A stretch of DNA of 64,000 bases from Culturomica massiliensis (GTDB lineage Bacteria > Bacteroidota > Bacteroidia > Bacteroidales > Marinifilaceae): NCBI RefSeq assembly GCF_900091655.1, contig NZ_LT594621.1, positions 2,748,532 through 2,812,531 of the forward strand, given 5' to 3'. The translations under genes and the position numbers were made by a program. The notes beneath the pieces are model-generated. The model saw nothing but the letters and a program-made list of their open reading frames with translations, was not told the origin of the DNA and searched no databases. Positions within the stretch are counted from its first letter, which is position 1. Each line of letters begins with the position of its first letter. Of this stretch, positions 1 to 6,819 are shown piece after piece.

Positions 1-1
1 T

Positions 2-49
2 CAACAAATACCGGTTGCCGAAGAAGTTCCCGCCGAGGAAACCAAATAA
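2..49 (+). CDS. 3' end of a gene cut by the window edge
   Basis: An open frame from the window edge ends at a TAA at 47-49 and encodes QQIPVAEEVPAEETK. The Ala/Glu/Pro-rich acidic tail resembles the C-terminal extensions seen on some Bacteroidetes housekeeping proteins such as ribosomal protein S16, but 15 residues are too few to name it. A hairpin terminator follows, which supports this being a true gene end. Confidence 0.5.
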   Translation, partial: QQIPVAEEVPAEETK

Positions 50-95
50 ATACCGAAAAGAGGCTGAATTCTAAGTCTCTTGCAAATTTTTGAGC

Positions 96-141
96 AAGAA
101 AATCGTGATAAACTGAGTTTTTATTGCGATTTTCTTTTTTT
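96..141 (+). terminator. Intrinsic terminator
   Basis: Arms AAGAAAATCG (96-105) and CGATTTTCTT (127-136) pair perfectly over 10 bp, and a T-run follows directly. It closes the gene at the left edge and separates it from the peptide operon. Confidence 0.7.
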
Positions 142-337
142 CGCATGTTTTCTTTTCCCAAATCTCGTGCTTTGTAAAAGCTTTCAAAAAGAAAAATAAT
201 CCCTCCTCTTTCTGGAATATCCCTTATGCGCTTAATATAACAAATGGCGTTCTTCTTTAAATTTCCTTGATTTCGCCTGTCCTTATAAATCCGATTTCGT
301 TTCATTTTAATTATTATTTTAAATTTAAAATCTGATA

Positions 338-368
338 TTTGTATATTAAGATATAAATTATATATTTG
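338..368 (+). promoter_or_regulatory. Bacteroidetes-type promoter of the peptide operon
   Basis: TTTG at 338-341, a 19-nt spacer, and TATATTTG at 361-368 match the Bacteroidetes sigma-ABfr consensus (TTTG, 19-21 nt, TAnnTTTG). The predicted transcript starts near 375, leaving an AT-rich leader of about 75 nt before the first ATG at 450. It is the only convincing promoter seen upstream of the cluster. Confidence 0.65.
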
Positions 369-449
369 TATTATTAATATACAAAATGTGAATTTTAGAA
401 AAATATTTTCATTTTTAAATATCATCACGATACAAATTATGATAACCCT

Positions 450-2411
450 ATGCACTCCCCACTAACTATGTACTCCCCACTAACAGTTATAATTCCATTT
501 TTAAATGAAGGTGATGAAGTTGAAAATACTGTAAAAAGCATAAGGGAAACAAATAGGGAGTATATCGAAATAATATTGATAAACGATTGTTCCAGTGATG
601 GGTATGATTACGAAAGAGTAGCTACTATATATAATACACAATATATCGTTAACCCACAGAGAATGGGTGTTGCCAAAAGCAGAGAAATAGGGGTATCTTT
701 AATCAAAACGCCGTTTTTTATTCTTCTCGATGCTCACATGAGATTTTATAAAGAGAATTGGTGTGATATCCTTGTCTCCTATTTAGAGAAGGAGGATCGA
801 GCATTATACTGTCTTGCTTGTAAGGCAATTGATAAATCAGGTGAACCTATAAATAATCTTATCGGATGTGGTGCTAAACTATTTTTATATGGGAACGATT
901 TTTCAAAAATATTACAGCCGGAATGGATAACCGAAGAAATTCCATATCAAGAAAAGGATATAGAAGAAATCCCTTGCATTTTAGGAGCGGCTTATGCCAT
1001 GTCCAGTCGCTATTGGAATTACCTGAAAGGCTTATCGATGCTCAAATATTACGGGGCAGACGAAGCTTATCTTAGTCTGAAAGTCTGGTTAGAAGGCGGA
1101 CGATGTATATTGATTAAAAATACGATTACCGGGCATATCTTCAGAACAGGCACTCAAACGCCTTATGCCATGTATTGGCCGCATTTATTTTTTAATAAAC
1201 TGATTATTTCTGAAACAGTATTGCCGGAAGATTATAAACGATATGTTCACGCAAAATTAATGGCTTTGAATCCCGAAGCCTACATGACGGCATATGCAGA
1301 ACTTATAAAAGTAAAAGACGATATCGTCAATTTACGGTCCTATTATCAAGCTATTTTTACAAAAAACTTTGATTTTTTCAAGCAAATCAATCAAAAATAC
1401 ATCGATTCTGAAAATACCGATATCCCCTCTATAAAAATAAACGAGGAAGACGGTATCCGAAAAGTTTTGAAATCGGTTTATGATTATTTGATTAAAAATA
1501 ATTCCTCAACGATTGGTTTTGGAGTAGGTGGCTTAGGAGAAATAATGTATATGGCTGAATATGCTAGTATATACGCTAAAGACGAATTACCTAAGGTAAA
1601 AAAATTACTCGACGAATTGCTGGAAAATAGTAAACTTGAGCAATTCGATTTCGAAACGGGGCTATCTGGCTTAGCCTGGGGACTGAATTATCTGAACCGT
1701 CATTTCCATGCTTTTGATATCGATGAACAATTCAAAGAATCAGATAAGCTGTTATGTAATGTTTTGTATGATAAAATCCAAAAACAGGATTTTGCCATCC
1801 CGGGCGGTGCGTTGGGAATTTCTTTCCCTTTTATGGAAAGAAAAAACAATAAAACTTTAAATGATACTATCGACATATTGTTAAGATATATAAATGCTTA
1901 TATCTTTCGGTACAAAGATCGGATTCCCCGGTTCACATTATTCGAGATTACCTATTTTCTGATTTTAGCCCGTGACAAAAATTTTTGTATTTCAGATTCT
2001 CTGCATCTCGTATCTCAAGTTCTGTCAGACAGTGATAAAACAGATTATCTTTCCGAATGTATCTCGGCCTACCTTATGATAGCTATAAATGAAAAAACAG
2101 AAAATTCCTCAAAAGATTTCCATTACAATACACTGAGAAAGTCGGCGGCTTGCCGGGAAGCTGTTTTGGCTAAAGTATCGGAAATAGGTATTTATAAAGG
2201 ATATCCATTACTGATGTATATATTCCATGCTATGTATAGAAAAACGCAAGAAACGGTATTTAGAGATGCCCTGGCCTATTGGAAGCAAGAAACGGCATTG
2301 AAAACAGCAAGCATACTGCTTCACACCTCCGTTTTAAGCGAAACTGAAAAGAGTTTTCTATATGGAATCGCAGGGGCCGCATTCGTTATATTAAAAACAA
2401 ATCAACAATGA
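450..2411 (+). CDS. Glycosyltransferase family 2 / LanC-like fusion protein
   Basis: Residues about 10-290 are a GT-A glycosyltransferase: LTVIIPFLNEGDE opens the fold, NDCSSDG is the first acidic loop, and LLDAHM (D94-A95-H96) replaces DxD. DxH is the metal-binding form known from polypeptide GalNAc-transferases. Residues about 340-650 look like a LanC alpha/alpha-toroid, with glycine-rich repeats GFGVGGLGE, GLSGLAWGL, GALGISF and LYGIAGAA. The LanC zinc ligands (a cysteine plus a CH pair) are not evident, so this half may bind peptide rather than cyclise it. The protein is probably cytoplasmic. The 18-nt start segment (450-467) is duplicated at 468-485, so translation may begin at either ATG; ATG468 gives the usual GT2 start. 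The gene overlaps the next by 4 nt (ATGA). I infer that it glycosylates the precursor peptides of this operon. Confidence 0.75.
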   Translation: MHSPLTMYSPLTVIIPFLNEGDEVENTVKSIRETNREYIEIILINDCSSDGYDYERVATIYNTQYIVNPQRMGVAKSREIGVSLIKTPFFILLDAHMRFYKENWCDILVSYLEKEDRALYCLACKAIDKSGEPINNLIGCGAKLFLYGNDFSKILQPEWITEEIPYQEKDIEEIPCILGAAYAMSSRYWNYLKGLSMLKYYGADEAYLSLKVWLEGGRCILIKNTITGHIFRTGTQTPYAMYWPHLFFNKLIISETVLPEDYKRYVHAKLMALNPEAYMTAYAELIKVKDDIVNLRSYYQAIFTKNFDFFKQINQKYIDSENTDIPSIKINEEDGIRKVLKSVYDYLIKNNSSTIGFGVGGLGEIMYMAEYASIYAKDELPKVKKLLDELLENSKLEQFDFETGLSGLAWGLNYLNRHFHAFDIDEQFKESDKLLCNVLYDKIQKQDFAIPGGALGISFPFMERKNNKTLNDTIDILLRYINAYIFRYKDRIPRFTLFEITYFLILARDKNFCISDSLHLVSQVLSDSDKTDYLSECISAYLMIAINEKTENSSKDFHYNTLRKSAACREAVLAKVSEIGIYKGYPLLMYIFHAMYRKTQETVFRDALAYWKQETALKTASILLHTSVLSETEKSFLYGIAGAAFVILKTNQQ

Positions 2412-4774
2412 AATATTTATATTTGATTTTTATATTGACTCTATCGCTGCAATCCGTAAAATCGCAGATTTTAATAGGACGTGTTACCGATCTCTCGGAC
2501 AAACCTTTGTCGGAAGCTACGATTGTGATTACAGACAGCATGTATTACAACATCCTTATCACAGACATGAAAGGAGGGTTTCGTGCCTTGGACTGTCCCG
2601 ACAGCATAACAATCCGGATTTCGTATGTGGGATTCGCTACCTGGCAGAAAGATATAGTCATAAGTCAACTGAAGGACAGCTTGTTAACAGTAAAACTCGA
2701 ACCGTCGAATATGGAATTGGACGACGTTATTGTGACCGCGCAACCGCCGAAAATCAAAAAAGAGCTGGGTAAGTTCGTAATGGACAACGTATCTGTATCG
2801 CCCTTTGCCAAAGGAACCAATGCACAGGGTTTTCTTCGTTTTATTCCTATTTTGAACACTGCCACTAACGGCACCGTCAAGATATTACACAGAAATGAGC
2901 CGGCAACCATTCAAATTAACGGCCGGCCGGCAACCATGCCGCTTAACCTTATACCAGCCCGCAATATCGATCGTATCGAAATAATCGCTGTTCCAGGAGC
3001 AGAATACGGCGGCAGCAAAGGCGGAATAATCAATGTCGTGTTAAAAAAAGAAATGGACGAAGGATTGAAAGCAGTAGTCAGTCTGAGCGATAAACAAAGC
3101 TATTATAATACACAGAATATCGGAACATTTATCTACTATTCAGGAAAAAAAATACGTATTATGGGTAGTGTTTCCGGAAATAATTTCAAAATGCGGTTAA
3201 AAAACGACTATAAACATATTCTGGCTGCCGAAAATAAAGTTTGGGATATCGTTTCTCCAATTAAAATTACCAAAAAGACCTTAAGTGCAAGCTTTAATCT
3301 GGAATACTTGCCTACCGACCGGCAGACATGGGGATTCCAGGTATCCGCTTTCGGTTCTGAAGACGAAAATACCTTCCATAGCAAGACAGTTTATTACAGG
3401 ACAGAAACCATTACACCGGATTCTATTTTTAAGACAAAGATCAAGAACGACAATCCATTCAGACCGCACCTAAGCGCAAACGTGAGTTATAACCTGAAAA
3501 TGGATAACAACGGAAGTAAATGGAACACCAATCTATATTACGGGCATTACAACAACAAAACCAATACCCGTGAAATAACCGGAGAATATCGCCAAAACGA
3601 CCCATCCGGCAAAGAAATCAATGCGACACAATATACTTCCGTAAAAGTAGACTACAGCGGGTTGACAACCGATCTCCACAAAAAGTTCAATGACGACAAC
3701 ACATTGAAAAGCGGAGCCAATTTATATTATTACCACATGAACAACAAACTAGCTTATGAACAGACAAGCGGTACAAAATACGGACCTGAGCCTGTGGGTA
3801 GCTATTCGTTTCTTCACAAAGAGTTTACCGGAGCTTTTTATATCACTTACGAGCGGGTATGGTCAGATATGTTCGAAACCTCATTAGGAATAAGAACACA
3901 ATACCGATGGGTAAACGGTATCGACACAAGGTGGAGTAACCGCATAATTAAAGACTATTTCCATATTCTTCCGTCTGTTTCTCTGTTATTTACACCAAAC
4001 GATGAGCATGAGTTCTCATTAGATCTAAGCTCGTCGGTATCTTACCCCTCACTTAACAACCTGACCTCTTTCAAATATTTTTTGTCAGCCAATGAATACT
4101 CTCAGGGGAATCCGGATTTACTCGCTTCGCGTAATTTTGATTTCATGTTTTCCTATAATTTCTTCGATGATTACAGTTTCGTTGTCGACTATATGCACGA
4201 TACCGACTGCTGGAGCGATTTTGTCATCCCGGACAAAGACGGCAATATCGTACATACACAAGCGAATTACGGCAATTGTGATGATATAGACTTCGCATTT
4301 ATCATTCAAAAATATTTTTTCAACAATCGTTGGATGCTTAGTAGTGACCTCGGTGCAAATTATACTTATGATAAAGGAAGTTATAAAGGAATCAGAATAG
4401 ATAATAAAAATTGGAGTTACAACTTCCGGCTGAGCAACAATATTTTCTTGTCAAAGGATCAGAGTTGGCTAGCAGTAGTTGTATATAAATTTTCGAGTAA
4501 ATCCAGAAATACAGTAACCATACCTGCCCATCATTCGATAGAAGCCAGCATACAAAAGACATTTAAAAATAGTTCGCTTTCAATTAATGCAGAGACGATG
4601 TTTAATAATAAAATGCAACTCAGCAGCAATTATGCGGAATCAGGGTATAGCTATAAGCTGACCAAACAATTTTATCCGTCTGTTTCGATAAATTATACCT
4701 ATACATTCGGAAATAAAAAAGTAAGAAATATATATGAACGAAAAGATAGTAATATTTTAGATCGGATAAAATGA
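2408..4774 (+). CDS. TonB-dependent outer-membrane receptor in the peptide operon
   Basis: A signal peptide (about residues 1-19) is followed by a carboxypeptidase-regulatory-like beta domain (about 22-100, starting ILIGRVTDLSDKPLS), a plug domain (about 105-215) and a beta-barrel whose final strand is YTYTFG. This is the layout of the Bacteroidetes OMP_b-brl_3 type, not of SusC. At 788 residues it is full length. It overlaps the glycosyltransferase by 4 nt at its start, and its stop overlaps an upstream alternative start of precursor 1, so it is translated with the peptide cluster. No SusD partner is present. It may take up the product, export it across the outer membrane, or act as a receptor for the mature peptide; the sequence alone does not decide. 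Confidence 0.85.
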   Translation: MKYLYLIFILTLSLQSVKSQILIGRVTDLSDKPLSEATIVITDSMYYNILITDMKGGFRALDCPDSITIRISYVGFATWQKDIVISQLKDSLLTVKLEPSNMELDDVIVTAQPPKIKKELGKFVMDNVSVSPFAKGTNAQGFLRFIPILNTATNGTVKILHRNEPATIQINGRPATMPLNLIPARNIDRIEIIAVPGAEYGGSKGGIINVVLKKEMDEGLKAVVSLSDKQSYYNTQNIGTFIYYSGKKIRIMGSVSGNNFKMRLKNDYKHILAAENKVWDIVSPIKITKKTLSASFNLEYLPTDRQTWGFQVSAFGSEDENTFHSKTVYYRTETITPDSIFKTKIKNDNPFRPHLSANVSYNLKMDNNGSKWNTNLYYGHYNNKTNTREITGEYRQNDPSGKEINATQYTSVKVDYSGLTTDLHKKFNDDNTLKSGANLYYYHMNNKLAYEQTSGTKYGPEPVGSYSFLHKEFTGAFYITYERVWSDMFETSLGIRTQYRWVNGIDTRWSNRIIKDYFHILPSVSLLFTPNDEHEFSLDLSSSVSYPSLNNLTSFKYFLSANEYSQGNPDLLASRNFDFMFSYNFFDDYSFVVDYMHDTDCWSDFVIPDKDGNIVHTQANYGNCDDIDFAFIIQKYFFNNRWMLSSDLGANYTYDKGSYKGIRIDNKNWSYNFRLSNNIFLSKDQSWLAVVVYKFSSKSRNTVTIPAHHSIEASIQKTFKNSSLSINAETMFNNKMQLSSNYAESGYSYKLTKQFYPSVSINYTYTFGNKKVRNIYERKDSNILDRIK

Positions 4775-4827
4775 AAAAGCGGAACCCGAAAAGCATAAAG
4801 AGTAGGGAAAATATTATATTTTATATT

Positions 4828-5127
4828 ATGAACCATAAATTGAAAATTGTGGAAGACTTTCTGAATTCATTGGAAAGCGAGCAACTGAAAGCAAATCAGG
4901 ATACAATGCTCATAAGCGGTTCCTATGAAAATCAATCAGGAGCAATAGGAACTAACGCAAGCAGATGTGTTAATGGAACAACCGCTTGTATTGGTTCTAT
5001 TAATGACAGGCGGTGTTCCAATGGTGTTTGTGATTATACGATTAATGGTAAAAAATGTACGACAGTTAATGTCCCGACACCGGCACCGACACCGACACCA
5101 ACCCCTGCAACGGGAGGCTCAATTTAG
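4828..5127 (+). CDS. RiPP precursor peptide 1, five Cys and a Thr-Pro tail
   Basis: This is a 99-residue precursor. I chose ATG4828 because the protein then starts MNHKLKIVEDFLNSLESEQ, which aligns directly with precursor 2 (MNKIKIVKDFLNSLESEQ). An in-frame ATG at 4771 adds 19 residues with no counterpart there. The conserved acidic helical leader is probably the maturase and exporter recognition element. The core has five Cys spaced C-x6-C-x8-C-x4-C-x8-C and ends in PTPAPTPTPTPATGGSI. No classical GG cleavage site is seen; SGAIG just before TNASRC is the best candidate. I infer thioether or other Cys crosslinks made by the radical SAM enzyme, and possible O-glycosylation of the Thr-Pro tail. 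A hairpin follows the stop. Confidence 0.75.
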   Translation: MNHKLKIVEDFLNSLESEQLKANQDTMLISGSYENQSGAIGTNASRCVNGTTACIGSINDRRCSNGVCDYTINGKKCTTVNVPTPAPTPTPTPATGGSI

Positions 5128-5138
5128 TTGAGATTCTC

Positions 5139-5175
5139 AGGGTTTATGTAGATATTTTTGCATAAACCCTTTATT
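5139..5175 (+). terminator. Hairpin between precursor 1 and the maturase gene
   Basis: AGGGTTTATG (5139-5148) and CATAAACCCT (5161-5170) form a perfect 10-bp stem with a 12-nt loop, followed by TTATT. The T-tract is weak, so it may act as a partial terminator or mRNA-stabilising end. That would give more precursor-1 message than maturase message. It sits inside an otherwise tightly packed operon. Confidence 0.6.
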
Positions 5176-5243
5176 AAAAGAAAGATTTATCAGGAATTTC
5201 ATTTCTATCTATTAAGCCATTACTCACATTCTACCGATAAAAA

Positions 5244-6554
5244 ATGACCGATTACAAATTCAGTAAGTATAATTCGATATTAAAAACCGATGCTAAATTA
5301 AACGTATTGTACAATGGGTTGAGCGACCGATTCATAGTGTTCAGAAAAAAACTCCGGGCACTGTTGGATAAAGATATCGAAGAATTGAAAAATACATCGG
5401 AAGAATTTTATCGTACATTAGTAGAAGCTGATGCAATTATAGCAACCGACCGAGACGAATTCGCAGAACTGAAAAGCCTGAGTGAAAAGATAGACAACGC
5501 ACAGCATGAATGCAAAATAATTGTTAATCCGACGATGGATTGCAATTTTAAATGCTGGTATTGTTATGAAAATCATGTCGTCAATTCAAAAATCAATTCC
5601 GATATTCTGGAACGGATCAAACGATTGATCAGGCGACAAACAGAAAATGAGCAAATCGAATTTATAGATCTGGCATTCTTCGGAGGAGAACCTCTTCTCC
5701 AATATCCTGCCATCAAAGAACTGATCGACTATACCAGGGAACAATGCTGTTATCAAAAAAAGAATTACCACCTTGGATTTACTTCAAATGGATACTTACT
5801 GAATGAGGAAATAATCAATCATCTGAGCAGTATCGAAGACTCCAAAAGCTTTCAGATCACTCTCGACGGAGACCGGGAAAAGCATAATAAAATCAGGCAT
5901 GAAAAAAATAACAGTGACTCATATGATACAATCATATTCAATAGTAAAATACTATTGAAACATAAAATACACGTCCTGCTAAGAATAAACTATACATTGC
6001 ATAATATATTATCCGTCAAAAATATATTAGCAGATATAAATGATATTCCGGAAACAGACAGAAAATACCTCAGGATCAGTTTTCACCGGGTATGGCAGGA
6101 TATAGACCATGATGAGGGAAATAAAACATTGATCGCAGATATCATAGAGTCATTTAAAAGCGAATTCGATCAAACTAACGATTCATATCATATGAATGAC
6201 ATGCATTACCCATGCTACGGAGATAAACAAGGGACAGTAGTTGTGAATTACAATGGGGATGTCTATAAATGTACCGCACGGAATTTCTCGGCAGAAAATC
6301 GATATGGCATATTACTATCCGATGGGACAATAGCCTGGGATCAGCAAAAACTTGAAAAACGGAAACATGCTAAAATGAACAAAGAGATATGTAAATCATG
6401 CCGTATATTACCACTATGTGGAGGAGGATGTGCACAAAATTCGGTCGAAAATCCCGATAATTTTTGCGGATTAGCTTTCACTGAATCCGACAAAGACCGA
6501 ATCATATTTAATCATTTTTACAATAGATATTTAAACAATACATACAATGAATAA
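5244..6554 (+). CDS. Radical SAM/SPASM peptide maturase
   Basis: C100-x3-C104-x2-C107 (in DCNFKCWYCYENH) is the radical SAM 4Fe-4S motif, and FFGGEPLL is the SAM-binding GGE. The C-terminal SPASM domain is complete: C324-x13-G-x4-C343, then C383-x2-C386-x5-C392-x3-C396, then C408. It should therefore carry two auxiliary clusters, as in enzymes that crosslink peptides. Residues 1-90 form an N-terminal region of the kind found in Bacteroidales peptide maturases and may bind the leader. Its last 8 nt overlap the start of precursor 2. It lies between the two precursors, so it most likely modifies both, probably at their Cys residues. The chemistry (alpha, beta or gamma thioether, or C-C) cannot be told from sequence. 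Confidence 0.88.
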   Translation: MTDYKFSKYNSILKTDAKLNVLYNGLSDRFIVFRKKLRALLDKDIEELKNTSEEFYRTLVEADAIIATDRDEFAELKSLSEKIDNAQHECKIIVNPTMDCNFKCWYCYENHVVNSKINSDILERIKRLIRRQTENEQIEFIDLAFFGGEPLLQYPAIKELIDYTREQCCYQKKNYHLGFTSNGYLLNEEIINHLSSIEDSKSFQITLDGDREKHNKIRHEKNNSDSYDTIIFNSKILLKHKIHVLLRINYTLHNILSVKNILADINDIPETDRKYLRISFHRVWQDIDHDEGNKTLIADIIESFKSEFDQTNDSYHMNDMHYPCYGDKQGTVVVNYNGDVYKCTARNFSAENRYGILLSDGTIAWDQQKLEKRKHAKMNKEICKSCRILPLCGGGCAQNSVENPDNFCGLAFTESDKDRIIFNHFYNRYLNNTYNE

Positions 6555-6813
6555 AATAAAAATCGTAAAAGACTTTCTAAATTCCTTAGAAAGCGAACAA
6601 ATGCAAGACGGACAAGATATTCTGTTATTGTCAAAACCACAGGAGAACTATTCTGCCGGAACTTCTATCAACAGCCGATGTTATAATGGGAATGCGACTT
6701 GCAACAGCAGTCAGAATGAAAAAAAATGCTTTAACGAAAAAAATTACTGCAACCAAGCCTACAATTCCGGAAGGTGTAAAGAACAGAAACCCCGTTGGGC
6801 GAAGAAGAAATAG
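6547..6813 (+). CDS. RiPP precursor peptide 2, five Cys
   Basis: This 88-residue peptide has the same leader as precursor 1 (KIVKDFLNSLESEQ, then QD and an L-rich stretch). Five core Cys are spaced C-x6-C-x8-C-x6-C-x8-C, with basic pairs or Gly-Arg before the third and fifth Cys (KKC, GRC) and N-G after the first (RCYNG), as in precursor 1. The tail is basic (KEQKPRWAKKK) and lacks the Thr-Pro repeat, so the two products should differ in charge and possibly in glycosylation. The likely leader end is YSAG before TSINSRC. The start overlaps the maturase by 8 nt, and the exporter follows 6 nt after the stop. Confidence 0.75.
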   Translation: MNKIKIVKDFLNSLESEQMQDGQDILLLSKPQENYSAGTSINSRCYNGNATCNSSQNEKKCFNEKNYCNQAYNSGRCKEQKPRWAKKK

Positions 6814-6819
6814 GAATAA

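Noticed and set aside
3285..3473. Pair of opposite short frames inside the TonB receptor
   Set aside because: Both lie fully within a well-supported receptor gene and match nothing.
4771..4827. Upstream start of precursor 1
   Set aside because: The added 19 residues have no counterpart in precursor 2, whose start aligns with ATG4828.
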